A stretch of DNA of 64,000 nt from Dyadobacter luteus (GCF_003383615.1 NZ_QNUL01000005.1:62001-126000); one strand, 5' to 3'; numbered from the stretch's first letter, positions 34,693-45,100 are shown. The notes: generated by a model from the sequence alone, not told the origin. Program-made: numbers and translations.

Positions 34693-37600
34693 TTAGAAAC
34701 CGAAACGCAGACCTACCAGATATGACTTCGAAACCGGATAAGCTCCTTCGTCTACACCCAGGTGCTTATCTTCGTTATCATTGCCCGATCTTCTCAGGTT
34801 GATATCAGGATCAAGTCCGGTATACTTCGTGAATGTGAACAGGTTTTGTCCCTGAACATAAATTTGAGCAGAACCAATCTTCACTTTTTTCAACAATGCT
34901 GATGGTAATGTATAAGTCAGCTGAATATTTTTGATACGGAAGTAAGAACCATCTTCGAGGAAGTAAGACGATACCTGCTGGCTTGTCGCATCTCCGGAAT
35001 TAAGTCTTGGAAGTTTGGCATTATCACCTGATTGTTTCCATGAATTGTACAACATATCTTTCGACCTGTTACCCTGGAAAACGTTGAAATCTGTCCAGTA
35101 TCTTGTGTAGTTGAAGATTTCGTTTCCATAAACTCCCTGTCCGAACACGGCCAGATCAAACGCTTTGTAACCAATATTCAGGTTAACCCCATAGTTAAAG
35201 TCAGGGTGAGGATTTCCGATAATGGTACGGTCGGCTGCGGTGATGATTCCATCTCCGTTCACATCTCTGAATTTGAAAACACCTTCACGGGTATACGATC
35301 CAAACTTAGGAGCAGCATCTGCTTCAGCCTGATCTTTAATTACACCATCCACGAAGTATCCGTAGTAGCTGGCAATCGGATAGCCTGCCTTTGTTGCCGA
35401 CATGGCCGGAAGACGGGTAGAGAAACCGAAGATAGTTGCATTAGGGTCATTGTTAAGCTTTACAACATTGTTTTTGTAGTGCCCAAAATTTACGCCCAGT
35501 GCATAGTAAAAGTCACCTTTTTTATCTCTGAAGTTCAGACCAATGTCGAAACCTTTGTTGGTCACCTCCCCGATGTTTGTATATGGAATTGTACCTGTAC
35601 CAGCTGTTCTTGGCATGGCAATCTGCGTCAGCATATCCGTTGTTTTGCGGCTATACAAATCGATTACCGCCTCCAATTTGTTGTTCAGTAATACCGCATC
35701 AATACCAATGTTGGTAGAGGTGTTCGTTTCCCATCTTCCGTTTGCATTACCGAATTGAACAAGGTCAAATCCGCCAACAATGGATGAACCCGTACCATTG
35801 ATATCGTAACCATTGTTTTGCGGATCGGCGGCATACAATGTGTAGGCGTTGTAAACATTAGGAATCAGCTGATTACCCGTTTTGCCCCATCCGAAACGTA
35901 CTTTCAAATCATCCAATACCTTGCGGGTTGGTTTCATGAAGTCAAGTTCTGTCATACGCAAACCCAGGGAGAATGCAGGGAAGACACCATATCGATAAGC
36001 CTCTGAAAAACGGGAAGAACCGTCGCGGCGCAGGGTGAAGTCTGCCAGGAAAAGATCTTTGTAACCATAGTTGATTTTACCAAACTGAGAGAACAAAGCA
36101 CTCCGGATAGCTCCGGCTCCTGCATTGGCCAAACCAGCTGCCGAACCTGCATCAAGGTAACGGTAGTCAACATCATCAAATGCAAAACCGCTACGACTTG
36201 CCTGGAAAGCTGCGGAATAAGTTTTCACAGCTTCTGTTCCTACCAATAAATTGAAATTATGCTTTCCGATAATTTTGGCATAGTTCAGTGTATTGAACCA
36301 GGTGAAAGAGCGATCCAGGTTGTTGATCACATTAAGACTGTTTGCATTTCTGGCTTCAGCTGCTTCAATATCTCTGTGGAAATATTCGGACCGGTTAGAT
36401 TGATTGTATTCCAAACCAAAACTGGTACGACCTGTCAAACCCGGAAGAATATCGATCTGAGCATATGCGTTGCCGAATACGTGCGTGCCTTTTGTGATAT
36501 TATCTTTCTCGCGGTAAAGTCTTGCCAATGGGTTCGGCGCATTTCCAAGGTTGCTGCCTCGGCTACCTGCAAATCCGTTGTAGGCTGATGTATTTGTTCC
36601 TCCCAGTGCAGTGGGGCCTCCCGTGATGTCGAATACCGGAATGATCGGGTGCACGCGAATGGCAAACATGATCGGGTTACTTTCGTCATTGTTTGTAATT
36701 CCCTGGCGCTCATCATAGGAGAAAGTAAGGTTCTCCCCTACAGTTACCTTGCCTTTGGTGAACTCAGTGTTGGCGCGGATTGAGTATCTCTTGTAATTGG
36801 TATAACGCAAAATCCCGTCTTGCTTGAAATAATTAGCTGAGATTGCATACTTGGCTGTATTCGAACCGCCACTCGCGCCGATCTGATAGTTGGAAATAGG
36901 AGCGGGGTCAAAAATAACATCCTGCCAGTCGGTACCTTCCTTATTCGCTTTGGTAATGTTGAATGCTGTCTTTCCAAGGTTAGGGTCAGCAATATCATTT
37001 GTATAAGTGTAATTGGAAGGAAGTTCACCAAATACGTTTGGATAAATGTAGTCGGCGATGGTCTGGTTGCCTCTGTCATCGAACTTATACTGAACGGATG
37101 GTGAAGTAACCGAAGGGTTTTTCCCTGCACCAAGCTCCGATTGGTAAAGATATTCTCCCAATTCTCTTGTGTTCAGCAGGTTCAGCATTTTGCCGGGGCG
37201 CTGTGTGCCTGTATAAAAATCAAAAGTGATATTGGGAGCACCGGGCTTCCCTTTTTTAGTCGTGATAATCACAACGCCATTCGCTGCACGTGCACCATAA
37301 ATGGACGCGGCAGATGCATCCTTAAGAACCTGCATGGATTCGATGTCATTGGGGTTCAGCTGGTTCAGGGTACCTTGCGTAGGAACACCATCAATTACAT
37401 ACAATGGACTGTTGTTGTTGATGGAACCAAAACCTCTGACACGTACCATGGTGCCTCCACCCGGAGAGTTGTCGTTGCCGACAGTTACACCGGCAGCACG
37501 TCCCTGGAGCATCTGAGTAACACTTGCAGCAGGCACAGCTGTAAGTTCTTTGGGACTGATAACTGTTACCGCACCGGTAATATCCTGTTTGCGCTGTGTA

Positions 37601-37950
37601 GCGTAACCGGTTACAACAACTTCCGTGAGGCTTTTTACATCGTCGGCGAGGGTAACATCAATGACAGATCGGTTGCCCACTGTTATTTCCTGCTTAATAA
37701 AACCGATGGAAGAATATACAAGGACAGCACTTGCACTGCTCGCTTGAATAGAATAGGTTCCATCTGCATCGGTAACTGTTCCGGTATTGGTACCTTTCAG
37801 TTGGACATTGATACCGGGAAGTCCTGCGCCGTCCACGGCTGATGAGACTTTTCCCGTCACTTTTTTGTCTTGCGCGAAGACATCACTGCCCGGCAAGGTG
37901 GCCATTAATACGATTATAAACCATACAAGGACTCGTAAATTTTTTTGCAT
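34693..37950 (-). CDS. SusC/RagA-type TonB-dependent outer-membrane transporter (pair 2)
   Basis: 1085 residues. Signal peptide about 1-26, carboxypeptidase-like domain (KKVTGKVSSAVDGAGLPGIN; GTVTDADGTYSI), the SusC marker LTEVVVTGYATQRKQDITGA, a plug domain with VRVRGFGSINNNSPLYVIDG and IYGARAANGVVIITTKKG, and a barrel ending SYLVGLRFGF. It imports large substrates through the outer membrane with TonB/ExbBD. It heads a two-gene unit with the SusD-like gene. The 319-base upstream gap (37951-38269) is A/T-rich; CAAAAATA (38004-38011) is a possible minus-strand -7 box without a good -33. Confidence 0.94.
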   Translation of the reverse strand: MQKNLRVLVWFIIVLMATLPGSDVFAQDKKVTGKVSSAVDGAGLPGINVQLKGTNTGTVTDADGTYSIQASSASAVLVYSSIGFIKQEITVGNRSVIDVTLADDVKSLTEVVVTGYATQRKQDITGAVTVISPKELTAVPAASVTQMLQGRAAGVTVGNDNSPGGGTMVRVRGFGSINNNSPLYVIDGVPTQGTLNQLNPNDIESMQVLKDASAASIYGARAANGVVIITTKKGKPGAPNITFDFYTGTQRPGKMLNLLNTRELGEYLYQSELGAGKNPSVTSPSVQYKFDDRGNQTIADYIYPNVFGELPSNYTYTNDIADPNLGKTAFNITKANKEGTDWQDVIFDPAPISNYQIGASGGSNTAKYAISANYFKQDGILRYTNYKRYSIRANTEFTKGKVTVGENLTFSYDERQGITNNDESNPIMFAIRVHPIIPVFDITGGPTALGGTNTSAYNGFAGSRGSNLGNAPNPLARLYREKDNITKGTHVFGNAYAQIDILPGLTGRTSFGLEYNQSNRSEYFHRDIEAAEARNANSLNVINNLDRSFTWFNTLNYAKIIGKHNFNLLVGTEAVKTYSAAFQASRSGFAFDDVDYRYLDAGSAAGLANAGAGAIRSALFSQFGKINYGYKDLFLADFTLRRDGSSRFSEAYRYGVFPAFSLGLRMTELDFMKPTRKVLDDLKVRFGWGKTGNQLIPNVYNAYTLYAADPQNNGYDINGTGSSIVGGFDLVQFGNANGRWETNTSTNIGIDAVLLNNKLEAVIDLYSRKTTDMLTQIAMPRTAGTGTIPYTNIGEVTNKGFDIGLNFRDKKGDFYYALGVNFGHYKNNVVKLNNDPNATIFGFSTRLPAMSATKAGYPIASYYGYFVDGVIKDQAEADAAPKFGSYTREGVFKFRDVNGDGIITAADRTIIGNPHPDFNYGVNLNIGYKAFDLAVFGQGVYGNEIFNYTRYWTDFNVFQGNRSKDMLYNSWKQSGDNAKLPRLNSGDATSQQVSSYFLEDGSYFRIKNIQLTYTLPSALLKKVKIGSAQIYVQGQNLFTFTKYTGLDPDINLRRSGNDNEDKHLGVDEGAYPVSKSYLVGLRFGF

Positions 37951-38212
37951 ATAGATAGGGGTTTCTGGTGATAAAATTGTACCATTTTTTGCAAGAATTG
38001 TGTCAAAAATAAATATATCGGTGACAAAACAATATTAAAAAGTAATTAATTAAAGAAAAAATATAATTATATAGATGGTTACAAAGTGATCCTATCCTGT
38101 TAATGTGCAAATCGGCAAACGTTTGCATGCTTAGCACGATTCTTGCTTTCGTACCAGAAACAAATTGGGTTCAGTCCCTGGAAATAGGCTGAAATTTTTG
38201 CAACTGAACGAC

Positions 38213-38220
38213 TAAATTTG
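38213..38220 (+). promoter_or_regulatory. -7 box upstream of uvrA
   Basis: TAAATTTG (38213-38220) fits TAnnTTTG and lies 49 bases before the uvrA ATG. The -33 position is not convincing. No LexA-type palindrome was recognised. Confidence 0.4.
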
Positions 38221-38269
38221 TGGTTATTCTATCAGCGCCGGATACAACCGGGGTTCAAAAACCAAAGGA

Positions 38270-41131
38270 ATGAGCGTGGAAAAAACGAATGATACCGGAG
38301 CGGGCAATCAAGATCTAATAGAGGTTCAGGGAGCACGTGAGCATAATCTTAAAAACATTGATGTCAACATACCACGCAACAAACTGGTAGTAGTTACAGG
38401 GATAAGTGGCAGCGGGAAATCATCCCTGGCTTTTGATACGATTTACGCTGAAGGACAACGGCGTTACATGGAAAGTTTCTCTTCCTACGCCCGGGGTTTT
38501 ATCGGTGAAATGGAGCGGCCTGATGTAGATAAAATCAGCGGATTATCGCCTGTAATTAGTATTGAACAGAAAACCACATCGCGCAATCCGCGCTCTACAG
38601 TAGGAACTGTTACAGAGATCTACGATTTTCTCCGGCTGCTCTATGCACGTGCCGGCGATGCTTACTCATATGTAACGGGCAGGCGGATGGTGAAGCAATC
38701 TCAGGATCAGATCGTCAACCAGTTGATGACGCAGTTTCTGGGAAAGAAGATCATGCTTCTTGCGCCTGCTGTGAAAGGAAGAAAGGGGCATTACAGGGAG
38801 CTGTTTGTGCAGATTGCACGAATGGGTTACACAAAGGTTCGTGTGGATGGTGAGGTTCAGGATATTGCTCCTAAAATGCAATTGGATCGCTACAAGGTAC
38901 ATGATATTGAGATTGTTATAGATAGGATTATTCCTAAAACCGAAGAGCAGGATCCACAGTCGCGCTATAGATTGAGCCAGTCTGTAACCACTTCTATTAA
39001 GCAGGGAAAAGGAGCTCTGATGGTATTGGATGATAAGGGAGAAACTTATTATTTCTCACAAAATCTAATGGACCCTGAGTCTGGCATTAGTTATGATGAT
39101 CCTGCACCTAATGCATTTTCTTTCAACTCTCCCTACGGCTGGTGTCCTACCTGCCAGGGATTGGGTGTGGTGGAAGAAATTACAGAAGAGGCGATTATGC
39201 CCGATAAGTCTTTAAGTATCAGTAAGGGAGGTATTGCTCCGATGGGTGAATACCGCGATGCGTGGATTTTTAAACAACTCGAAGTACTTCTCAAACCTTT
39301 CAAAGTAACACTCGCTACTCCTCTTGCCAAGTTTCCGGAAGAAGCATTAAAGGTTGTGCTGTATGGCAGTGAAGATGCTGTACCGGTTCCTTCCAAAAAA
39401 TATCCGGGGACGGAATGGGAAACAAAGTTTGACGGGATCGTCAACTTCCTGAAAAGGCAACAGGAATCTGGCAATGAGAAAATTCTGGATTGGCTTAAGG
39501 ATTTTATGGTGATCCGGACTTGTCCTGAGTGTAATGGAAAACGATTAAAAAAAGAATCTCTCCATTTCAAAATTGATAAAAAGGACATTTCAGAATTGTC
39601 CGATATAGATGTCAGAGAACTGGCTAACTGGCTCGAAGGTCTTGAAGACAGATTGGAAGACCGTCAGCAGGTGATTGGTCATGAAATTCTCAAAGAGATC
39701 AGGAAAAGGGTAGGATTTTTGCTGGATGTAGGACTTGACTATCTCACACTGAACCGCGCGCTCCGGACTCTTTCAGGCGGAGAAGCACAACGGATCCGTT
39801 TGGCTACGCAGATTGGAACGCAGCTTACAGGTGTATTGTACATCATGGATGAGCCAAGTATAGGGCTGCACCAGCGTGACAATGTTCGCCTGATCAATTC
39901 ATTGAAGAATCTACGTGATCTGGGTAATACTGTTCTGGTTGTGGAGCACGATAAAGACATGATGCTGGCTTCGGATTATATTCTGGATATTGGTCCGGGT
40001 GCAGGAAGGCATGGTGGTAATGTAGTGGGCTCGGGTACGCCGGAAGAGTTTTTAAAAAATGGCTCTTTGACAGCTAATTACCTGAGTGGAAGAGATGGAA
40101 TTATAGTTCCGAAGAAACGCAGAAAGGGAAATGGACAATCGATTTCTCTGAAAGGTTGTACAGGGCACAATCTCAAAAATGTGAATATGACTTTTCCGCT
40201 GGGGACGATGATCTGCGTGACTGGCGTGAGTGGAAGCGGGAAATCTTCTCTGATACATGAAACGTTGTTCCCTCTTTTGAATCAGCATTTTTATAGATCC
40301 AGAAGAGAACCGCTACCCTATAAAAGTATTGAAGGACTTGAACATATTGATAAGGTAATTGAGGTTGATCAGTCACCGATTGGTCGTACGCCCCGTTCGA
40401 ACCCTGCGACTTATACCAATCTGTTTTCAGATATCCGCACGCTTTTTGCCGAGTTGCCGGAAGCGAAAATCCGGGGTTACAAACCAGGCCGTTTTTCATT
40501 CAATGTAAAGGGTGGAAGATGCGAGGATTGTGAAGGTGCGGGTATGAAAAAGATTGAAATGGATTTTCTGCCCGATGTGCACGTCAACTGCGAAACCTGT
40601 AAGGGAAAGCGGTTCAATCGTGAAACTTTGGAAGTACGTTTTAAAGGGAAATCGGTTGCCGATATTCTGGATATGACGGTTGAAACTGCGCTCGAATTTT
40701 TTGAAAATCAACCTAGAATACTTAGAAAAGTTCAGACTTTAAATGATGTAGGTTTAGGCTATATTACCCTTGGGCAACATGCTACTACATTATCAGGAGG
40801 TGAGGCGCAACGTGTAAAACTTTCGGAAGAGCTTTCAAAAAGAGACACAGGCAAGACCCTTTATATTCTGGATGAACCTACAACGGGTTTACATTTTCAG
40901 GACATACGTCATTTGCTCAATGTATTGAACAAGCTGGTAGAAAAGGGAAATACGGTTTTAATTATTGAACACAACCTGGATGTGATTAAAGTGGCTGATC
41001 ATGTGATTGATGTAGGACCCGAAGGCGGAGCGCTTGGTGGCCGGATCATCGCTGAAGGAACGCCTGAAAAGGTTTCGAAAGTGAAAGGCAGTTTCACCGG
41101 TTACTTTTTGAAGGAGGAGCTGAAAGGGTAG
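38270..41131 (+). CDS. uvrA: Excinuclease ABC subunit A
   Basis: 953 residues, full length. The damage-recognition ATPase of nucleotide excision repair. Two ABC-type modules are visible: Walker [15 protein letters not shown] (about 43-56) and [14 protein letters not shown] (about 649), ABC signatures [12 protein letters not shown] and [12 protein letters not shown], Walker B ILYIMDEP-like [11 protein letters not shown] and [10 protein letters not shown], and zinc-finger cysteines CPTCQG / CPECNG and CEDCEG / CETCKG. It works with UvrB and UvrC, which are not in the window. Confidence 0.97.
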   Translation: MSVEKTNDTGAGNQDLIEVQGAREHNLKNIDVNIPRNKLVVVTGISGSGKSSLAFDTIYAEGQRRYMESFSSYARGFIGEMERPDVDKISGLSPVISIEQKTTSRNPRSTVGTVTEIYDFLRLLYARAGDAYSYVTGRRMVKQSQDQIVNQLMTQFLGKKIMLLAPAVKGRKGHYRELFVQIARMGYTKVRVDGEVQDIAPKMQLDRYKVHDIEIVIDRIIPKTEEQDPQSRYRLSQSVTTSIKQGKGALMVLDDKGETYYFSQNLMDPESGISYDDPAPNAFSFNSPYGWCPTCQGLGVVEEITEEAIMPDKSLSISKGGIAPMGEYRDAWIFKQLEVLLKPFKVTLATPLAKFPEEALKVVLYGSEDAVPVPSKKYPGTEWETKFDGIVNFLKRQQESGNEKILDWLKDFMVIRTCPECNGKRLKKESLHFKIDKKDISELSDIDVRELANWLEGLEDRLEDRQQVIGHEILKEIRKRVGFLLDVGLDYLTLNRALRTLSGGEAQRIRLATQIGTQLTGVLYIMDEPSIGLHQRDNVRLINSLKNLRDLGNTVLVVEHDKDMMLASDYILDIGPGAGRHGGNVVGSGTPEEFLKNGSLTANYLSGRDGIIVPKKRRKGNGQSISLKGCTGHNLKNVNMTFPLGTMICVTGVSGSGKSSLIHETLFPLLNQHFYRSRREPLPYKSIEGLEHIDKVIEVDQSPIGRTPRSNPATYTNLFSDIRTLFAELPEAKIRGYKPGRFSFNVKGGRCEDCEGAGMKKIEMDFLPDVHVNCETCKGKRFNRETLEVRFKGKSVADILDMTVETALEFFENQPRILRKVQTLNDVGLGYITLGQHATTLSGGEAQRVKLSEELSKRDTGKTLYILDEPTTGLHFQDIRHLLNVLNKLVEKGNTVLIIEHNLDVIKVADHVIDVGPEGGALGGRIIAEGTPEKVSKVKGSFTGYFLKEELKG

Positions 41132-41152
41132 TTCTGTTTTAGAGATTAATTC

Positions 41153-41198
41153 AAAAGTCCACTACAGGCCATTCAGAATGGGTTATAGTGGACTTTTT
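41153..41198 (+). terminator. Terminator after uvrA
   Basis: AAAAGTCCACTA (41153-41164) pairs with TAGTGGACTTTT (41186-41197), followed by T; 21-base loop. It lies 22 bases past the uvrA stop. Confidence 0.85.
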
Positions 41199-41207
41199 GT
41201 AACCGAT

Positions 41208-41396
41208 TATATTTGCACAATCTGTTTGGGTTTTTATTTCGGTGCGCTGCACCCTGGAGCATCAGGCTCAATGATAACCCTACAAATAGTAAGGTGCTCT
41301 GCATCTTGTTCAGTGATGTATTTATGTGTTTTCCCTGACAGGATTCAGTTCTTGAGTTTAGTAAATGACAGTAATGGGAATTCGATTATAAAACCG
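41208..41396 (+). other. Unassigned spacer with a -7-like box and small hairpins; possible non-coding RNA
   Basis: TATATTTG (41208-41215) directly follows the uvrA terminator and is in a promoter-like context (TATATTTGCAC). Downstream, GGTGC-GCT-GCACC (41242-41254) and GAGC-ATCAG-GCTC (41258-41270) are adjacent hairpins, enclosed by GGGTT (41228) and AACCC (41276), which could form a three-way junction. No protein gene or clear terminator is seen before the converging tdk stop. It could be an sRNA, or only chance structure. Confidence 0.2.
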
Positions 41397-41996
41397 TTAC
41401 CCTTTCCCCGAAACCGTATCTCCCAAATTGAAACATCTGCGGCAACGGGCTTCGTAGGAATCTGTTTCGCCTACCAATACCTGTTCTTTGGATGCAGCAA
41501 GGCGATAGGAGTGAGATGCCACTTCTCCGCACACCATGCAGATCGCATGTACTTTTGTCACAAATTCAGCCATGGCCATCAACTGCGGCATGGATCCGAA
41601 TGGCTTTCCCAGGTAGTCCATATCCAGTCCTGCAATAATGACCCGCTTGCCCGAATTGGCCAGTTCATTCACCACGTCCACAATATTTTCATCGAAAAAT
41701 TGCGCCTCATCCACACCAACTACTTCACAGTCGCCAGCCAATTCTGTAATTTTAGAGGCCTGATCTACCGGTGTTGAGTGGATATAATTATCGTTATGTG
41801 AAACAATGTTCTCATGATGATAACGTTGATCCATGGTAGGTTTGAAAATCTGTGTTTTCTGCTTTGCAATTTTTGCCCTGTTCAGCCGGCGGATCAGTTC
41901 TTCTGTTTTGCCTGAGAACATGGAGCCGCAGATTACTTCAATCCAGCCCGTACGTGGAGTTTGGTGCGCCCTTCTGTTTAATGGTTCAATGAACAT
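41397..41996 (-). CDS. tdk: Thymidine kinase (class II)
   Basis: 199 residues. It phosphorylates thymidine with ATP for salvage. P-loop GSMFSGKTEELIRRL (about 25-39), the DEAQFFD segment (general base in VGVDEAQFFDE), lasso region after AICMVCG, and zinc-binding cysteines CMVCG and CRRC near the C-terminus. A minus-strand -7 box (CAAACATA on plus, 42062-42069) lies 66 bases upstream, and the leader can form a GGGC/GCCC hairpin near 42014-42030. It diverges from the next gene. Confidence 0.94.
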   Translation of the reverse strand: MFIEPLNRRAHQTPRTGWIEVICGSMFSGKTEELIRRLNRAKIAKQKTQIFKPTMDQRYHHENIVSHNDNYIHSTPVDQASKITELAGDCEVVGVDEAQFFDENIVDVVNELANSGKRVIIAGLDMDYLGKPFGSMPQLMAMAEFVTKVHAICMVCGEVASHSYRLAASKEQVLVGETDSYEARCRRCFNLGDTVSGKG

Positions 41997-42108
41997 GTAA
42001 TGATATAATTGAAATGGGCCTGCCAGCCCGTAACAGCTAATTTTATTTTATCTTTACAAAGCAAACATATTTTTATTAAACACTTTCGTTAAAAACGATC
42101 TTATTCGT

Positions 42109-43218
42109 ATGCCGAATAACCTGAATTCAATTGCACTCAACCAATATGCTACCCGGTTTTCAACCACCATTCTGAATGAGGTTTTCCGGTCGCAAGATAT
42201 AGTTACAGGATCCGAATTACTTAAGCTTACTCCGGTAAGACAGGTGAATCTGGGAATATTAAACCGTTTGTTTGAACAGTGGAAAAGTAATGCGGAGTCT
42301 TTTCGTAGTCCGTATTTTGACTTTGACAATGAGGAGGTAAAGCAAGCTTTGGAAGCGTTTATGAATACTGCTTCGCGCTACATTGCCGTAAGGCGGCCAG
42401 CCCTGGAACCTTTACTGCTGGAATCCGTAAAGGAGGCATTAAAATTACTTTTTACACCGGAGTTATATCTGGAAGATAAAATAAGAACGACTCCTGACGA
42501 AGAATTTACGCAGGCCAAAGCGGAGCATCTTGTAAAATATACGCAGATACACAGAAAACTGGGAGAGGCTTTATTGGAAAAACTGGTTGAAAGTGGTGCA
42601 GAATCGGCGTATCAGACTCAGGCAGCCAGCTGGGTATATGAGCTAAAAAAAGATGAGTCATTACTGGATGATAAAGAACCTTACCTGGCTCAGTTTGCCG
42701 AAGTATTTCCAATAAACCTTTCTGAACTGATCATTAAAGATGAGCCTGTTAGCATTGCTCCTCTAAATAAAAAGGCGGAAGCACCTTCCTTTTTTGATGC
42801 AGCTTTTGGCGAGCAGGAAGCTCCACAGGCCCGACCAGTCTCACGTCCTGAGCCAGGTGCTACGATCATTTCAGAAATTGTAGCTCAGAAAAAATCTGCT
42901 GAAAGTGAATCATTGAATAGCAGTTTCAAGGTGGAGGTACCAAAGGCTTCAGATGATAAAGCTTACGGAACAATCCCTGTTCGCGTTGAAAGCATTGCAG
43001 CGTCGATTCCTTTGGGACAGCGTTTCATGTTTGTGAATCAGCTTTTCAATAAGAATAGCGAGCATTTTGAAAAGGCAGTGTATGAGCTGGACGCTGTCAA
43101 GACCTTTGAAGATGCCCAGAACCTGATCTGGCACAGGTATGCGTCCAAATATGCCTGGGATGTAAACGGGGAAGCGGTAAATGCTTTGCTGAATATTGTC
43201 AAAAGGAAATTTAACTGA
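42109..43218 (+). CDS. Conserved cytoplasmic protein, unknown function
   Basis: 369 residues without signal peptide or membrane helix. An N-terminal helical domain (about 1-200), a Pro/Ala/Glu-rich linker (about 220-280; AFGEQEAPQARPVSRPEPG) and a compact C-terminal domain (about 290-369) with IPLGQRFMFVNQLFNKNSEHF and FEDAQNLIWHRYASKYAWD. The last segment looks conserved and could be a protein-interaction domain. I recognise no named family. A terminator follows, and it diverges from tdk. Confidence 0.65.
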   Translation: MPNNLNSIALNQYATRFSTTILNEVFRSQDIVTGSELLKLTPVRQVNLGILNRLFEQWKSNAESFRSPYFDFDNEEVKQALEAFMNTASRYIAVRRPALEPLLLESVKEALKLLFTPELYLEDKIRTTPDEEFTQAKAEHLVKYTQIHRKLGEALLEKLVESGAESAYQTQAASWVYELKKDESLLDDKEPYLAQFAEVFPINLSELIIKDEPVSIAPLNKKAEAPSFFDAAFGEQEAPQARPVSRPEPGATIISEIVAQKKSAESESLNSSFKVEVPKASDDKAYGTIPVRVESIAASIPLGQRFMFVNQLFNKNSEHFEKAVYELDAVKTFEDAQNLIWHRYASKYAWDVNGEAVNALLNIVKRKFN

Positions 43219-43237
43219 TATTGCATAGCTGATACAA

Positions 43238-43264
43238 AGGGCCGTCGGTTGACGGCCTTATTTT
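43238..43264 (+). terminator. Terminator after the 42109-43218 gene
   Basis: GGCCGTC (43240-43246), tetraloop GGTT, GACGGCC (43251-43257), then TTATTTTC. Confidence 0.75.
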
Positions 43265-43282
43265 CTTACTGTTGCTGTAAAT

Positions 43283-44164
43283 ATGAAGGAACTACCTGAC
43301 TATTTATCTCAACAGAAAAACTTCATCTTTTTAGTATTCTTCCTCAGCATACTGTCTGTCGACGGCTATGCCGACTTTCCGTTTCCTATCGGTGCCAGAT
43401 CGTGGGGACTTGCCAATGCTTCTGTAGCAAGGCGGGATTACAGTTATGGATTTGTGAATATGGCCGCGTTGGGTGGTGCGCAGGAAACCAGTGCATTTTC
43501 TTCGTATAGCTCTCATTTTGGTTTTGAAGGCGTTGGTACATTTGCTGCGGGAGCTATTATGCCTGTAAATGAAGACTTGGGTGTAGGATTCACGATTCAG
43601 CGATTCGGAGACAAACTCTATAACCAGTCAGCGTTGGGACTAGCGGCCGGACACCAGATAGGGTGTTTCAGCTTAGGCTTAAAAGTCAATTACATTCAGA
43701 ATGCAGTGTCGGCGCCCTCTCTTTCCTTTTCTCGCCATGCGATTGTCTTTGAATTTGGTGGTATTGTCACCTTGTCGTCAAAGCTGTTTTTCGGAGCACA
43801 TGCTTACAATGTAACGCAATCCTCCTATTCCGGAGATTATGGCAGGCGTGTGCCCACCATCCTGAGAACTGGTTTCACCTACCAGCCAGAGAATAATCTT
43901 GCTTTAAGTGTTGAAATGGAAAAGAATACGGATCAGCCGTTAGTTTTCAAAACAGGATTAGAGTATAAAGTATGGAAACAGCTTTTCTTGCGGACTGGTG
44001 TAGCGTCCCGTCCTCTGACGAGTCATTTCGGTGCAGGATTCAGGGCGCGCTCCTTTCTGATTGATTATGCCGTACATACCCATATGCAACTGGGCTTATC
44101 GCACCATCTGTCACTAGGCTATGTGTTTGCAGAAAGGAAAAAGGGTGTGGAAAAGATCGAATAA
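43283..44164 (+). CDS. PorV/PorQ-like outer-membrane beta-barrel protein
   Basis: 293 residues with an N-terminal hydrophobic signal (about 12-29) after a short charged leader. The mature start FPIGARSWGLANASVARRDYSYGFVN is typical of the UPF0164/PorV-PorQ group (GARS-x-GLANA-x-VA), followed by repeated beta-strands (FAAGAIMPVNEDLGVGFTIQRFG, SLGLKVNYIQ, LFFGAHAYNV). Related proteins act in type IX secretion (PorV shuttles, PorQ) or as FadL-like porins. No other T9SS gene is in the window, so the precise role is open. It converges on the HMG-CoA-lyase-like gene. Confidence 0.65.
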   Translation: MKELPDYLSQQKNFIFLVFFLSILSVDGYADFPFPIGARSWGLANASVARRDYSYGFVNMAALGGAQETSAFSSYSSHFGFEGVGTFAAGAIMPVNEDLGVGFTIQRFGDKLYNQSALGLAAGHQIGCFSLGLKVNYIQNAVSAPSLSFSRHAIVFEFGGIVTLSSKLFFGAHAYNVTQSSYSGDYGRRVPTILRTGFTYQPENNLALSVEMEKNTDQPLVFKTGLEYKVWKQLFLRTGVASRPLTSHFGAGFRARSFLIDYAVHTHMQLGLSHHLSLGYVFAERKKGVEKIE

Positions 44165-44168
44165 TGAC

Positions 44169-45020
44169 TTAAAGCAGCCCCATCAGTTCCTGAAATATAT
44201 TTCGGGCAGTATGGAACGCGGATATATTCAGAGATGCATATTCATTTTGTTCCGAGGAAAATTCAATCAGTCTTTCAGTAGGCATATTCCCTACCAGATC
44301 ATCCTGAGCCATCGGGCATCCGCCATAACCCAGAATCGCACCATCAAAACGCCGGCAACCGCTCTGGTAAGCAGCAGCTGTTTTATCGCGCCAGCTATCG
44401 GGAGTGGTATGAAAGTGTGCACCAAATTCTAAATCAGGATATTGCGGAATAAGTGCGGAGAACAGAGATTCTATATCTGTACTTTTAGCAACTCCTACTG
44501 TATCAGAAAGGGAGAAAGTACGTATACCCAGGCTACTGAGTTTATCGATCCAATAGAGCACAATGTCAGGATTCCAAAGGTCACCATAGGGATTACCAAA
44601 ACCCATGGAAATATAAATTACCAATTGCTTGCCGGTTTTGCTGCATCGTTCCGCAATCCATTTGGTGCGTTCCAGGGATCCTTCGATGCTGGTGTTTGTA
44701 TTACGTAGCTGAAATGTTTCTGAGATAGAAAAAGGATAGCCAAGGTAATCAATGGCTTCAAATGAACAGGCTTGTTCAGCACCTCGTTCGTTCGCTACAA
44801 TAGCAAGCAATTTGGTGTCAGAATCTGAGCGATCGAGTTGGTCTAAAAGGGAAGCAGTGTCACTCACCTGTGGCATTGCTTTGGGAGAAACAAAACTTCC
44901 GAAGTCAAGCGTGTCGAAACCTACACGCAATAGCTGATTGATGTATTCTGCTTTTTTTTCTGTAGGTATAAAAGGATGATGGCCTTGCCAGGCATCCCGG
45001 GGGCATTCAATGATTTTCAT
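44169..45020 (-). CDS. Hydroxymethylglutaryl-CoA lyase-like enzyme
   Basis: 283 residues from ATG 45018-45020; the frame extends 13 codons further, but MKIIECPRDAWQGHHPFI is the normal start. TIM-barrel of the HMGL/DRE family: active-site start ECPRDAWQG (in place of GPRDGLQ), GFGNPYGDLW, LSDTVGVA, metal ligands HFHTTPDSW, and the catalytic cysteine loop GYGGCPMAQDDLVGNMPTE. It would cleave HMG-CoA to acetoacetate and acetyl-CoA in leucine breakdown; the divergent first motif leaves room for another acyl-CoA. No leucine-degradation partner is adjacent. Confidence 0.85.
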   Translation of the reverse strand: MKIIECPRDAWQGHHPFIPTEKKAEYINQLLRVGFDTLDFGSFVSPKAMPQVSDTASLLDQLDRSDSDTKLLAIVANERGAEQACSFEAIDYLGYPFSISETFQLRNTNTSIEGSLERTKWIAERCSKTGKQLVIYISMGFGNPYGDLWNPDIVLYWIDKLSSLGIRTFSLSDTVGVAKSTDIESLFSALIPQYPDLEFGAHFHTTPDSWRDKTAAAYQSGCRRFDGAILGYGGCPMAQDDLVGNMPTERLIEFSSEQNEYASLNISAFHTARNIFQELMGLL

Positions 45021-45061
45021 GATCCGGCAATTTAATACACTGTTACGGATTGAAAGCAAAC

Positions 45062-45091
45062 AGCCTGATTGATATTAACATCAATCAGGCT
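45062..45091 (-). terminator. Terminator after the epimerase gene
   Basis: AGCCTGATTGAT (45062-45073) pairs perfectly with ATCAATCAGGCT (45080-45091), loop ATTAAC. It is nine bases past the stop of the minus-strand epimerase gene. Confidence 0.8.
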
Positions 45092-45100
45092 ATAAGAGTA

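Noticed and set aside
37951..38269. Minus-strand promoter for the second SusC gene
   Set aside because: CAAAAATA at 38004-38011 fits a -7 box but the nearest CAA elements are 13 bases away, too close for the usual spacing, so I did not list it as a feature.
41178..41777. 199-codon plus-strand frame over tdk
   Set aside because: It is antisense to a textbook thymidine kinase and has a low-complexity, cysteine/phenylalanine-rich composition typical of shadow frames.
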